DNA from: Gonatopus flavifemur
Taxonomy: Eukaryota; Arthropoda; Insecta; Hymenoptera; Dryinidae
NCBI GenBank assembly: GCA_018340375.1
Contig: JAFFJZ010000001.1
Location: 50,522,001-50,586,000, forward strand
Length of the DNA: 64,000 nucleotides
Direction of reading: 5' to 3'
Shown here: one piece after another, positions 12,130 through 24,692 of the stretch
How the letters are laid out: each line of letters starts with the position of its first letter
How positions within the stretch are numbered: the first letter of the stretch is position 1
The notes under the pieces: model-generated
Told to the model about the DNA's origin: nothing
The model's database searches: none
Seen by the model: only the letters and a program-made list of their open reading frames with translations
Made by a program: the position numbers and the translations under genes

Positions 12130-12562
12130 CACGGAGAAACATACGCTTGGAGGATTTAATCATTTTTAAGAGAATTTAAAACCATCTCGTGGATTTTCAA
12201 TCAATATGAAACGATTTCGATTTTTGTTGCATCTCACTCATAGAAAATTGGAAATCCAGGCAACCAAAATATATTCGATATTCACTTTCTGAAAGGAAAA
12301 ATAAAAGAACAGGAAGACATACATTGGACCAATAATGGGAGCACAGAGAGGAAATTGCTGTAATTATACAGGGACAGCAAAAAATTGGTACCCAAATTCC
12401 TGTCCAATCAACCACGGTCTCCGATAGAAATGAAAATTTGCTACAGTGGTCACATAAATTGCGATATATCTAATAGATATTGAGGTATAAATTACAGCAA
12501 TTCAATATTATTCCTATATTTATCGGACATGAGGTAATTTTTACAGCAAATTTTTCTCTGTG
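12130..12562. mobile_element. CACGGAG-type miniature element, 433 bp
   Basis: The left end is CACGGAGAAACATACG preceded by TA, and the right end is ATTTTTCTCTGTG. Subterminal inverted segments GAAATTGCTGTAATTATAC (12351-12369) and GTATAAATTACAGCAATTC (12485-12503) match as mirrors. The right tip has one change from CTCCGTG, and the flanking dinucleotide there does not match TA, so the right boundary or duplication has decayed. Confidence 0.6.
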
Positions 12563-13891
12563 AGGTATTTTTCAATTTATCATACTCTTACCAGTGAAGG
12601 AAAACATTCGACTAAAAATCGGGTAATTTTGAAAGAACTAATCGTTCCTACGTTTTAGAACTAATTTTACTTCTATGGAATGAACTCTTTCTTCAGAATT
12701 GACTCTCAAAATATGCCTTATTGGAAGTTATCAACATCCTGGTAAGGAAAACCCATAGAATTAATTTGAATCAAATCCAAAAGAATTGATCAAGAACATG
12801 TTCAAGTTATAAAGAAAATTTGGCGAGATTCAATGAATTTTCTATTGAATTCAACCAAAAGTGAAATTCAATAGGTCTCTCTGACAAAGTTACATAACAA
12901 AAAATTGGAAAAACATGAACTCCTCAAAAGTATATCATGCAATTTCACTATTCAGATTTGAAATTAATTAATTACACTGTCATTCAAGTCCGATTGAACA
13001 CAGTTTTATGAACATGCGAACGGTTTCATAATTATTGAAAAAATAGAAACATTCTGAAATGCTTTTGGTTAGACTTCATCAGAATCGTGCATGGTTTAAA
13101 TACATTCAATATTCATTCCTTGGAATTCTCGAATTGAAGAGAGGAGGGATCTGCACGATGACTATACTCTGTGCTGAAGTTTCACTTCGTATGTGCAGAA
13201 ATGATTAGATTCGGATGTGAGGAACGATCAAATCATTCGATGGAATTCAACTATGATAAGATTCAACATCCAACATTTCAAACGGATCGGAGATGCGAAT
13301 TATTCTGCACGGACGTACGGTTTCACTGTAACGCAAAAAGCGAATGAAGCAATGTAATATCCTATTGCGCTATTGACTGAAAATTCTCTTTTCTTTGAAC
13401 ATGAATATTCCACCGCCCATTTATTGCTCATGTTATTTTTCCTACCACTTCTGTTCATTTCGATCACCGAATGACACCCATCTCAATGTTTTTTGAACGT
13501 CGACACAGATCCAGAATTCCATTCTCCAGTATTAATTCCATGCAATCGATCTTTGTACTATGGTCGCGAGCAGTACACGCCGATAGCTGGAGATGAGTAA
13601 TTAATCTTTTCGCAGAATGTTTCGCCCCGTCCCATCGTACTTTTCTATTGACGTTTTTTTCACATTCGGAAGCGTGAATTCATAGGGTTCATTGATTTGT
13701 TCCTCATATCCTTTCCAATCATCCTCATTGATTACATATATGGATAAAACTGTATGATATAGTTACAGATGCAACCCATCATCAGGTGCACCCGATATTC
13801 GATAAAGATAAAATAATAATGCTAATTTTTACAGTTTCAATTACCCTTGCTTTGTTTTTTACACTCACAATTTAAGAATCTTGGTACCGCT
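12563..13891. other. Noncoding DNA, no supported gene
   Basis: AT-rich sequence with GAATTC-rich stretches and no frame of coding character, palindrome or repeat that I can support. Confidence 0.5.
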
Positions 13892-15561
13892 TAGAGATGC
13901 ACGAGACGAGATTCTCGACGATACTTTAAAAGTTTCGTCTCGGCATCGTTGGACACGGTATTGGGACCGTTTCGTCAGTATCAGTATCGCCTAATATTTC
14001 TGATGAAAGTAACAATACTCCACCATTATACTCTGAATATCAGTGTAGCAGTATCAGCTGTTCAAATGAACAGCTCAACTTCGTTCAGTTGATCAGAAAG
14101 ACATGGAAAACCGATATTTCAGAGTACGGGAGCAAAGTTTTGGAACACAAGCCTAGTTGTATGTAATCACTTCATTCAGCAGTAGGGTCTCCATCTCAGC
14201 GAGGAACTCTAAAATTTCTCCAGAATAGTATACAATTTCGATAAATTTCTAAGTTGAAAGTGAATTCTCTAATAGAAACATTTTATCAGAGTTCATTAAG
14301 GGGATACCAGCGTATTATCCGAATAAACATTTTATTGTAAGATTTCTCCGGACAGAATTTATGAAACCCCTAGTGAAAATAAAGTGGATGGAGCGATGCG
14401 GAAGAGTAAACGGAACAGTATCTAAGCGCGGAAGAAGCGGAAATTTAAAGGTTTTTACGCTCCATCTACTCCAACATTTTTCACCAGGGACAGTCTGAAA
14501 TTTTCAGGAAATAATATTTGATACTCTATGTATTGCGCTATCGAAGATTATTCTTTGAAAACTGTAGACTGTTCCATGAATTCAGTACAGAGAAGTCTCA
14601 CAGACAAAATGTTTTTTACGCTGGTGTACGGAGAAAAATGCCGTTCGAAAATATAAAAATTCTTGGTATTTTTCTTAGTGAACTAGAAACAGGGATATAA
14701 TATTTGTAATATGAATTTTTACATGAAAATACAGAAGATTACAAATATCGTAGAAAAAATCATAGGTAGGATTGAAGTTTTGAACGCTGAACGTTAAATT
14801 TTATAAAGCATATAGTAAAATTCAGTTATTGATTCGTAATCGCTGTTATTTCTATGTAAAAATCCATTTTACAAACCTTCCTGTGTCTGGTTTGGCAAGC
14901 AAAACGAGGAAAAGTAGTATATTTTTTTCTCCGTGTATCTTCTCAAGACCTATGTTGGATTTGTCCTAACAACTGATGATATTCATATGACATTACTGGA
15001 ATATTATCCACAATTTTCGTGGGATATTATTGCGTACAGCCGAATAAATGTTCAAATGATCTATTATTTTTGTATTAATATCAATTAATTGAAGCTCAAA
15101 TTCGATATGAATGTATAATCAATTTTCCCATCGGTCTTGACATCTGGAAACACTGCGTTTTTCCACTGAAAATTCCTCTGAACATCTATGAACATCTTTG
15201 AAAAACTATGAACACCTCTGAAAAACTGCACTGAAAGTCTTTGAGATTTTCAGAGATTCCCTGTGAAATTTTTACACCAGGAAATTTCCAAAATAAGACC
15301 ATATACATATATTATAATTTTAGAGAGATATGCGGCTCTTTTTGAAGAGGAATTTTCCAACACTATATTGATGATATGTTCGAATATTGGATCTTTATCC
15401 TCAATTTCGTGGTAATTCCAAAACGATACCGATATTAGTCTCGTGCTTCTGTGCACCCCCAGTCCCCAGTATCGACGATATTCTCGAGTATCGAATATCC
15501 GGTCTCGGTATCGTCTCGACTCCAAATACAACAGTATCGTTTCGAATCTCGTGCACCCCTA
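13892..15561. mobile_element. hAT-like non-autonomous element, 1.67 kb, with nested insertion
   Basis: The left terminus is TAGAGATGCACGAGACGAG and the right terminus on the other strand is TAGGGGTGCACGAGATTCG. This is the general hAT form TA..GATGCACGAG. Both ends carry clusters of CGATAC and GTATCG words (for example 13910-13990 and 15425-15540) arranged as inverted subterminal repeats. The word TACCGCT occurs next to both ends, offset by two or three bases on the right, so an 8-bp duplication GTACCGCT/TTACCGCT is possible. No transposase reading frame is present, so it would have moved in trans. A CACGGAG-type element at 14627-14935 lies inside it. Confidence 0.65.
14627..14935. mobile_element. 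CACGGAG-type miniature element nested in hAT-like element
   Basis: The left end is TACGGAGAAAAATGCCG, with the first C apparently changed to T, and the right end is ATTTTTTTCTCCGTG followed by TA. It is about 309 bp long. It lies inside the larger hAT-like element, so its insertion is younger than that element. The inner arms are less symmetrical than in the copies at 40253 or 45609. Confidence 0.6.
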
Positions 15562-18476
15562 AATTACCGCTCGCTTCGCTCGTTATTTAACATTCTAACC
15601 ACTTCTCGCTGCGTTCGCAGTTCAATTGCTGGTCAATTTCATATGTGATTTTTGTATTCCAGAAATTCATAGGAGAGTGAATTGAATAGATGAATTCAAT
15701 AGCCGAGAAAACTATAGGACACTCTCAAGATATTCAGATAAACATACCGTACATACATCGGCAAATTCCACCATCTTCCTCTCTCAAAATACACTGTACA
15801 ATTGACCGAATCTTTCGAAGCATATTCCCAAAAGAACTGTTTTATATAAAATGTATAACACGTTTCTGTATATAACCGAAAGGTGCCGATGGCCAAGAAT
15901 AATACAAACGAATAATAATAAATTAATACCACATGCTATGAATGGGAAGCATCTAGACACAACTACATATAAAAAATTTTCGTCCCAAAATGAAAAACAG
16001 ATAACCGAATCGAATATGTGAATAATTGAAAATGATTTGAAATTCATAGAATTCTTAATATAATCTTTGCATATTCAAGTCACTAGATGTTTGATTCGAA
16101 TACACAGAGTGATAATTATATACACGTTGGTTTCAGTTGAAAAATGTGTACATGTTCTTTGGATAAATAAAAAGACTTCATCCTATCTAGCTGAAAACAT
16201 GTTACACGCGCTTGTAAAAAGATCCATCTTTGTAAGGTTCATGTAAAAAAAAAGCATCACGAAGTTGATGGTTTGGAAAATGGTTTGTTATCACTTTGAG
16301 AATATCCTGAGACTCAAGCTTGGTTGACATTCTATGCTATATTTACATTCAAATTGATTCCGTTTAAGACGCAGAGAGCTTCGTAAACTCAGTTTCGATT
16401 CAAAGCTTGCACAAGTTGAACAGTTCAAAGAGCGAGGGAAGGAATGAATGAAGATTGCACTGGCATAGTTTATCGAATAATGCCATTGTCGCAATATCTA
16501 CAGAATTCTTCACCTTGTTCCAAATAATATTGCGGGGAGTTATGAAGAGATATAATACTCCACTTATTTAATTACCGTCTATGAATTTTATTTATACAAA
16601 TGTGAATATTCTTGCAAGTATTGTGACGCTTCTGCCAAAATCACTCTAATAATTCTTCGATATCAGTGCTGTCAAAATATCATTGATAACAGGGTCTCGT
16701 AATCAGGTTGAATCGATAATTCTAAAATACAATATAACTCGCGATAAATGTTTAAAACGAGTTTGGAACAGATTTTTATACAAATGATTTATAATTCTTG
16801 TTATAGTGCAGGAAATATTCAAGATATATACTGGGGTACCTTCTTGAGTAGGATCTGAAAGAGATGATATTGTTCACATGAGTGTATAATAACGCAACGA
16901 CGTTATCTACACGAGTTTTCTATTCCTTTTCGTAGAAATTAACTCTGTCAGTCTCGTGAAATGCATTTTGGATCGGGTTTTTCGTTGTTACATAGTCGAG
17001 ATCTAAAGAGAACGTCGTGTCGTTGAAGGATGGTTATGATATTGTTTTTTTCTCCGCTATTTCGTTGAATTCCACGATATCGCCACGTAATTCCATACGA
17101 AGCGCTTCAAAACCATAAGCGAATATCAGTGTATTTGACAATTGACTGGATACATCGCGGTTGTATTCTTTGTGTAACGAACCCGTACGTCCTATCCCTT
17201 TATCAAGAAATTTTAGAATTGAATTTGTTGGAGAAGTCGTTAAATTATTGGATTGTATGAGAATTTTTTGTTTCAACTCAGAAGGTTTCTGAGGTATCGA
17301 AAAATTCATGAGGATGAAGGAAACAAATATTTTCTTCCTTAATGATTGCATACATATTTATCAATTTACAGTTCATATTTTTTCCACGCGACGTTACTAG
17401 GAGGTTTCTGTTTTACTACATCCATTCAAAGCGTTGTTTACAGACTGACGATACGTGTACAATTTATAGAAAGTTTCGTCTCAAATAATTCGATATTCGC
17501 TGAAATGTACATGGATTCACTGATTTGGAATATCGAATGATGTAGACTTTAGAAGCGATTCGTTTCATATAGCACGAATGAACTGGAGCACTGGAAGGGC
17601 AATGTATGGAAATCTTGTGTTACTTTTTTTTGTGTTGCTTTCGACCTCCTGCGTGGAGAACATGGAATTCACATTCCTCTCGTCTGCTTTTGTTTCATAT
17701 TTTCATCTGATTTTGTATATACAGGTTGTTTACGAAAGCTTATTATTGAAATTTATAGGATTTTTCTTCGTATTAGAAGAGATATCACAAACTATGAGTT
17801 CTTTGTTGAGGATCATAATTGCACTCAGATTTCATCAATCGAATGTCAACATCAACAGTGGGTCATCAAAAGTATCTGCTCACGTGGAGAATTTATATAA
17901 AAATTATACAATTTTCATACAATATTTACATATAATCTATAAAACCTTCACATAAATTTTCACTACAAATTTTTGGATCATATATGAAATTGTTTATTGT
18001 ATAAAATTTTTGTATAATTATATAAAATTTTACGTGCAGATTGATCCACTGGACAAAAAACCCTGAATTTTATGATTCACAAATTGAATGTCTTGAATTA
18101 TCTCTCTGAATATTGTTAGTTCTGTTCAAAAGCATGTTTTTATATTTCTCATCAAAGTCAAAGTATTCTCATGATCTCATTTCTCCCAGTATAACAGAGA
18201 AACTATGTATATAAAATTTCCTATAGAAATTTTTCAGAGCGTCGCTCAGTTCCATGGAATTATATCAATACAAGAAGTGTGTTCTTTTTAACGCGTGCAC
18301 CGTCTGAGACTTGGGAGTAGAAAAAAATCACGTCCAGGAAATATAAATTCATGAATCCCACTTTCTTCGTTCCTCTTAATTGAATACAAAAGATCATCCA
18401 TTCGCTAAACAATATATCATGAAATTAATCTTCGTTCATTATACATTTGAATAAATCCATGAATTATTTGAGAAAA
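15562..18476. other. Noncoding DNA, no supported gene
   Basis: The longest plus frame (17578-17955, 125 codons) begins with a hydrophobic stretch but runs into a TA-rich repeat patch at 17890-18035 and has no known domain. A 105-codon minus frame at 17034-17351 likewise shows none. I support no gene here. Confidence 0.5.
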
Positions 18477-19119
18477 CCCAGTAAACACACGCACGTTTTA
18501 AAAACGTCAAAAACAGTCAATAACCACACGTTGAGAATTAGTAACATTCTTGCGTTGATTCAACGTAAAAATGTCGCGGCAGATCACGTGTTTTTCAACC
18601 ATAAAATAACGTCATATCAACGGTTTGAACATCGTTTAAAAGACGTCAAATATTGACGTATCCTAATGATGGTTCTAAAACGTGAATTGAATCCAACAAA
18701 TTATTTTGAAAACTTTTCATTCAATATTGAGAACAATAGTATTTCTGAGTATCGAAGAATTTGAAAAGTATGCCACACTATTTACTACATATCTTGCTCT
18801 TTGTTGAAATTTTAACCATTGTTCGGTTTCGTTCGACATTCACAGCAGAATATCTTCAATTGAAGTTCAAACACAAGGTGTTATCAACACATTTTAAACG
18901 CGTGATTCAAACCCGTTCAAAACACGTTTTTTGAGGACGTCGTTTGATGGTTATTTTTGGATATTAGTTCGAATTACACGTCATCAAAACGTAATTCCTG
19001 GTCGTCTATTTCCCTATCAAATTTCAACTAAAAATCAACGTTATGAAATCAACGACTGACGTCCGTTTGACAGTCTCACGTCCTTTCAACGTTGAAATAA
19101 CGTGTGTGTGTTTATTGGG
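18477..19119. mobile_element. CCCARTAAACACAC-family element, copy 1
   Basis: The termini CCCAGTAAACACACGCACGT (left) and CCCAATAAACACACACACGT (right, other strand) are near-identical inverted repeats. Internally the copy is full of AACGT and GACGT words in both orientations (for example AAACGTCAAAAAC near 18500 and CAACGTTGAAATAACGT near 19087), giving many local hairpins. A second copy with the same two ends lies at 44344-44851. No transposase frame is present, so this is a non-autonomous element of about 643 bp. The target duplication is unclear. Confidence 0.75.
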
Positions 19120-19213
19120 AAGTGCATCCTCGGGCAAATGATGAATATAATTCATCAAACACGTTCACCCTTAACTTCATTCAAATGAAATTTCTCGGGG
19201 ATAATGTATTCTG

Positions 19214-19549
19214 CATTGAGAGGAGAGTGATTTTGAGGTTCGGTAAATAAACTTTCAGCGATGTTCCATGAAATTCCAAGAAATATCACTGATATTTTGC
19301 TTCCCGTCACTCAGCGTTCTTTACTCGTTATTGTATAATACAATATTCACGTTAAATGGCATATAGCGAATTTGGCCGCGAATATTATATTATATAATGA
19401 CAATTGAAGAACACTGAGTAATGGAAAGCAAAATTTCTGTAATGTTTCTTGAAATTTTATGAAACATCGCTGAAAGTTCAGTAATCCTCAGATTTATCGA
19501 ACAAGTGTATTACTATTTACCGAACTTCTAAATCGCTCTTCTCTCAGTG
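19214..19549. mobile_element. CACTGAG-type long hairpin element, 336 bp
   Basis: The ends are CATTGAGAGGAGAGTGATTT and, mirrored, CACTGAGAGAAGAGCGATTT. The arms continue through AGTTCGGTAAATA, ACTTTCAGCGATGTT and ATTTTGCTT(T/C)CC to TCAGYGTTCTT. They run about 125-155 bases each and flank a roughly 60-base AT-rich centre. The outside dinucleotides are TG on the left and CG on the right. The right arm holds an extra insertion of about 30 bases relative to the left. Confidence 0.8.
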
Positions 19550-20904
19550 CGCACGATACCTGGTAAAAAATATTGAGTAATCACTTCTACCAATCTCTAA
19601 GATAAATTCGGTTAACAAGGTTGAAACATGAATTTTCAATAATTTCCAGCTCAGAAGACTGATTGGATAATCAGAAGGTAATAACGGATCATCAGGCAGT
19701 AATAACATATGAACGACACAACTCAACTGGAAGTGTTCAAAGTTCATTTTCCGTGACAGTTAACTAATCATCATGTGGAAAAGGAAGAAAGTTCTCGTAG
19801 AATCGAGTTCCATTAACTTCAATTGATATATTAGATTCTCTGTACTTCAACGTTGGATAATTGAGAGTGGAATTCCGAATATCATCCGTGTAACAATTCA
19901 TGGCAATATGTAACAGATTTCTCTGTAGGTAAATTCTTGGAATTCAACGTTTCTGAAAATTGGAACATCGTTTGATCCCGAACTTGTAACTTTTCACAAT
20001 TAATCAAGAGGAAAAAAGCATGAAACAGCGAATGCTGTGATCGAAAGTCAAACAAACTTTGATGAAATCGTGAATACAAGCTTCCAGATTTTATCCTAAG
20101 GGGAAAAACGGTTTTATTCTCTCCGATAATAATTATAAGTTTCGTGGAGAATCAATATTTAATTAAAAATAAAATTCATACAGATACTTCGGTATATATT
20201 GTTTGACTTATCACGAATAGTATGATTGTTCCATGATAATTGAAATTTTAAATGTCGAATGGTTGTATGGAAGGGAATTGTGTTATGAGTTTCAAATACT
20301 TCAGAATCATTGGATTTATGGTGTTCTTCTATGAGGATCTAACTCTGGAGATGGGTGATGTTTTTGAAAATCGAGGTGTTTTATAAAACATGAAATAAAG
20401 TATATTGCGTGGAAAAGAAATCAATGTCACAATGAATTCTGATTTCACTGAGTTCTTTCCGCTGAAAACGGTGAACTTTTTGCTGATACCTCTAAGAGTA
20501 CCATAATGGTTGGGCCTTTTATGAGGAAGGTATCAAACTTCTTTATAAAAGTCCAAGAAATTATAAGACTTTCAGAGGTTCTTTCACGTCAATATTTTGA
20601 CTAGGGTCAGTCCAACGCCAAAAATCCATAAATTATGGTATTTTGCAAGATATCTGTTTTTTCAGTGTGCTTGGTTTATATGATAATGAAAAATATCGCC
20701 GCGATAGTTATATTTTGCTGTTATTCCAGCAAACAGACCACAATGAAATCAGATTTTCTTGTCACACAATGAATTTTTTTTTCTCCGTATAGGAAATCAC
20801 TGAATATATAATACACAGCGAAAAATTTTGTGTCAATTTTGTTCAACAGTTTGTGTTGAAAACAACATATCAAATTCTGAAATTCACAGATTTTCAGTGT
20901 AAAT
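19550..20904. other. Noncoding DNA with possible decayed element
   Basis: No gene is supported. A solo end TTTTTTTTTCTCCGTA at 20775-20789 followed by TA suggests the right end of a CACGGAG-type element whose left end I could not find. A weak inverted pair around TACCATAATGG (20499-20509) and CCATAAATTATGGTA (20626-20640) may be another remnant. Confidence 0.45.
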
Positions 20905-21115
20905 TTAACCCTAGAACACGCACGCGAAAAACGCTGGCTGTAGCTCATTGGAAACTAAATAGGTTTCAAATCGTTATGGGTAGTTCTTATTCGTCAGAGT
21001 GTGGAGTTTGAAAGTATTTGGGGTACGGACTATTTTGAATGAAGAGACGCTCAAATGCTGAAGAAGCAAAAAACTCCTGGGGTCTGAAAGACCCCTGTGC
21101 GTGTTCTAGAGTTAA
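20905..21115. mobile_element. piggyBac-like miniature element flanked by TTAA
   Basis: It is flanked by TTAA at 20905-20908 and 21112-21115. The termini just inside are CCCTAGAACACGCACGCG and, on the other strand, CTCTAGAACACGCACAGG. Inside the right end lies a small dyad, GGGGTCTGAAAGACCCC (21079-21095). TTAA targets and CCC-starting ends with a subterminal GGGGTC..GACCCC dyad are typical of piggyBac elements. At 211 bp it has no coding capacity. Confidence 0.75.
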
Positions 21116-22567
21116 CATTTTTGTGTTGATTTGATACATTTTTTGTGTCAATATTTAACATAAATTGCGAGTGGACCTCCTGGGACATACACGTGTGTTC
21201 AAAATATACAAAATTTTTCACTGTGGAGAATTCATGTTGCAGAAGAGTAATCATCTTACTCTCTTGTGAGAAAAATTGTTCAAAATCAAAATGAAGGATA
21301 CAGCAGCAAGGAAGAACTTTATAAAGATTTGAACATAGCAACCGCCATTTCAGTCAATATATACCTAGTATTATATTGAAATAAATTCCTCATGAAATTA
21401 AAGTGAAAGGAGAGAGCATCAATAATTTTTATCGATGCGAGGATTCACGATATATCGAATAAATAAAAAAGTACATCCATCAAATATTTATAGAAACATA
21501 CATTTGCAAACAAAAATGAACAAACCCGATGAATCAATCAATATTCAAAGGGACGATGAAGACATTCCGATCCATTTCACTTCATCTCAAATTTCCCTTC
21601 TACAGCTTTTACGAATCCCTCGCAAAATCGATTTGTTCTCGATTCATTGAATATTCTAGCGAATAAATAATATTCCATAGCGATCATCGATAAGTGCGTA
21701 AATATTGATGAATCTAATGGATTTTTACTATAATGGAATCGAATTCACGTGCTGGGTGATCTTGTGCTGTTTCTTCCCATGAACTATGCATGACGATCTC
21801 ACGAAGAACAAAAACAACATTATCGTATTTGATTCTACAGATTCGGAAACAACAATATATGAATAAATCACACAATAATTATATCAATATTGAATGCAGT
21901 TGATCAACTGGCTACAGGGTGGATATATTTTTATCATAATAAAACGCAAAAATACAAATAAAAATAAAAATTTGCTCGTCCTAGGATTTCAACTGAAGTT
22001 TCTTTCTCAATATTGAAGCTACTATATCAACCCTAGTGGATATATTCCATAAAATCCAATTAAAAGAGTTCAAAGTTCTGATTGAATATCATTTAATTCC
22101 AATACAACCCCCTCAGTTTCACATTCATCTGTGAGATTCTATGGAATATTGTTAACAGGGCATCAAGCTATGCATTCTTATAATATTTCATCATTTCAAG
22201 CCGAGCGAAGATTTCGAATTAACATTCTACATCGAAAAAAACAATATATATTTCAAATAATGAATGGAAGTTGCTTATGAAGATCAGTTCCGTGTAATAA
22301 AAGAATAGGAATAGGTAAAAAAAACTGTAGTAAAGGAATTGTAGTAACTTCAAATTAGTATCAGCAACTGAAGTCAGCAAAATTTAATATGAATCTAGTT
22401 GCTGGAATTGATTTGAAGTAAGGGTAAGTAACTTCCTTTTTCAGTTTAGGGTTTTCTGAATTTCTAGCTGATCCAAATAGTCAATTTCAGATGTTACTGA
22501 ATAATGGAATACTTATTGGTGAGAGATTCGAAATTTTGCAATACACATGATTTAAACGACTTGTCTT
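21116..22567. other. Noncoding DNA, no supported gene
   Basis: AT-rich sequence. The bases flanking the TTAA insertion on both sides share TGTGTTGA and TTTTGTGTCAAT words (20820-20860 and 21118-21155), so the piggyBac-like element may have landed in an older repeat. Beyond that I see nothing. Confidence 0.45.
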
Positions 22568-23724
22568 CCCGGATAGCATCGGGAGGTTTTCTGAAGGTTC
22601 AGAAAACGTACTTGCTTTCACAGAAAACGTCCAAATGAACCGGCAGGACGTTCTAAAAACGTCGCATGTACGTGCCAGGAACATACAAATGTGCGGTGAT
22701 GTTCAATTTATGGCCACCATGCGACGTTCTGGAGACGTGTTCACCCAAGCAGCACCAGAATATACTGTGAACGTTTTTCGCATATTCGAAATATGTTCTA
22801 TGCACATTCGAATGAGACCGTTTCATAGGTGCTATGCATATTCATCGAACGGATGTGATCGAATATACGACGATACGTTAATCGAACGTCGATTGAATGA
22901 ATATCGTACATTTTGAATGTACTATGTACGTTCTAAGTATATTCGAAACAGTCCCATTCGAACATTCTATGAACGTTTCTATTTCGTATATACTTTGAAA
23001 TGCTGTCGCTGCTTGGGCAATAAAAATGCCAATGGCCTTCCGCGATACTACGTATCCCGAAGAGAACATGAAGCTTCAGCGAACGTTCAGATTAGATCTG
23101 TATAGATCGGATCGAAGCTCCATGAGAGCTCACTCTTAGATTCACAAACGTTTGTCAAAGGTACTACGAACGTTGAAATGTCCGCCTAAAAATACTTTCA
23201 GGAAACATAGATGGAAGTTCATTCAAGATTCATCGAAGGTTTGATGAAGCTTCACGAAAATATCTATGCTCAGATTAATTTATAATAATTAATGTTTATC
23301 AATTAATTTATTTTTCATATAAATTGATCAAAATTAATATAAGTATAGATGTTTTTGTGAAGCTTCGTCAAATCTTCGATGAGCCTTCGATTGACGTTCC
23401 ATCTTTGCTTCCTGAAAGTATTTTGAGGCAGACATTTCAACGTTCGTAGAACCTTTGTCAAACGTGTGTGAATCTAAAAGTTAGCTCTAATGAACCTTCG
23501 GTGCAATCTATACACATCTGATCTGAACGTTCGCTGAAGCTCCATGTTCTCTTCGGGATATGTTTGTAAAGGTTAGTTTTCATGAAAGTACGTTTGGGAA
23601 ACGTAAGGATAACGTCCCGTTAGAGATGAAAAAGACGTACTGGAAACCTACTCCCCGGAGATGGAGCACGCAGAACTAAGGTTATGTTTCTAAAACGTCC
23701 AGAGGACTTTCAATGCTATCTGGG
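22568..23724. mobile_element. 1.16-kb element with CCCRGATAGCAT termini and long inner palindrome
   Basis: The left end CCCGGATAGCATCGGGAGG and the mirrored right end CCCAGATAGCATTGAAAGT form short terminal repeats. The interior is dense in GAACGTTC-, ACGTTCTA- and CGAATATRC-type words and contains a 506-bp palindrome (23054-23559, listed separately). Several open frames in it follow the palindromic repeats and do not look like protein genes. The transposase family is unknown. A clear target duplication was not found. Confidence 0.7.
23054..23559. repeat. 506-bp palindrome with arms of about 230 bp
   Basis: The left arm (23054-23284) starts ATCCCGAAGAGAACATG and the right arm (23346-23559) ends CATGTTCTCTTCGGGAT. 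Between these ends the arms keep the same order of blocks: CTGAACGTTC/GAACGTTCAG, AGATTCACAAACG, TTTGTCAAAGGT, GAACGTTGAAATGTC, ATACTTTCAGGAA and TGAAGCTTCAC. The AT-rich centre is about 60 bases. A transcript across it would fold into a very long imperfect hairpin. Confidence 0.85.
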
Positions 23725-24692
23725 TTGTTACAAGGAGTTAATTTGAGAAGATAAACGACGATGATCTATCAAATTTCATGAGTTTGAATTTTTATTTCGT
23801 TTTTATAAACGACTTCAACTTCAAGAATATAAATTCGAGCACCCTCTTTTCTAGAAACCAGGAACTAAATTTTCGTTTTTGTTCCAAATCAGGGATGCTC
23901 ACTCTCTTCCCATTGAATATCGATACTCCTTGCTTCAAGTACTTTTCGGAGGCATGAATTATCATTCATTTCCAGAATTGATAGATCCCTTCACGACGGC
24001 AAAAAACTATGAATTGCAAATAAATGTGAACAGATTTTTGCTGGGTGAACAGGGAACGTAGAACTTTCAAAGTATTACGTTGTTCGAAATGAACGACTGG
24101 AAGCGTAAAAAAAATATAACCTACTGCAAGGAGAGAAAACAGTTTCAAGGGAAATGAAAACAGCTTTGAGATTGAAATAAGTATACCCAAACATTGTAAA
24201 ACGTTATTCTTGGAGAATTGTCGTGGTTCCCTTCGTTCACTCAGTTCTTGAGTAACACTAAATCCAACTCTCCTTGCATACAGCAATGGCGAATGAAAAA
24301 CAAGGGGAGGAATAAAAGGAAGCTGCTCCCGAACGACGTGAAAACTGTTCAAATTTGATTTGAATATATCAATCTTGAAATTCATTTTCCTTGTACGATA
24401 CGTGTACATATATTTTTTTCATGCATGGAGCAGTGTAACGTTTCGTTTGTCTATACCAACAAATTGGCAATACAGGCAGAGAAAAGTTACCTAAAAAATT
24501 CCCACACCTTACAGTAAACCCTGATGGAAATCCTAATTTTGAGAGTTTTTCAGAAATGCTCAAGATATTTTCACAGATTTTCAGAATTATTCTGAATTTT
24601 ATAGAGACTTGCAGAGATTTACAGACAATGTTCGAATTTTGAGAGTTTTTCAGAGATCCTCAGAAATTCTCGGAGAAATATTCCCACTAGGG
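23725..24692. other. Noncoding DNA with a short internal repeat
   Basis: The longest frame in the window (147 codons, minus, 23966-24409) lies here. It shows no domain, mixed composition and no splice context, so I do not call it a gene. Near the right edge the block ATTTTGAGAGTTTTTCAGA occurs twice, about 97 bases apart (24535 and 24632), among many CAGAGATT and CAGAAAT words. Similar words occur at 15165-15265. Confidence 0.45.

Noticed and set aside
13884..15571. Exact 8-bp target duplication for the large hAT-like element
   Set aside because: GTACCGCT and TTACCGCT match at 7 of 8 only if the right end is moved two bases beyond the terminal repeat, so it is not claimed as certain.
17578..17955. 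125-codon plus frame with a hydrophobic start resembling a signal peptide
   Set aside because: The frame runs into a TA-rich repeat patch and has no further domain. Hydrophobic residues follow from T-rich codons.
18447..18656. 69-codon plus frame rich in basic residues
   Set aside because: It spans the left end of a non-autonomous element and is built from its ACGT words.
22635..23105. Overlapping plus and minus frames of 62-93 codons
   Set aside because: They lie inside the palindromic mobile element and reflect its repeated words.
23966..24409. Longest open frame, 147 codons, minus strand
   Set aside because: No recognisable domain, no splice context, mixed composition. A frame of this length is expected by chance in 64 kb on six frames when some stretches are GC-balanced.
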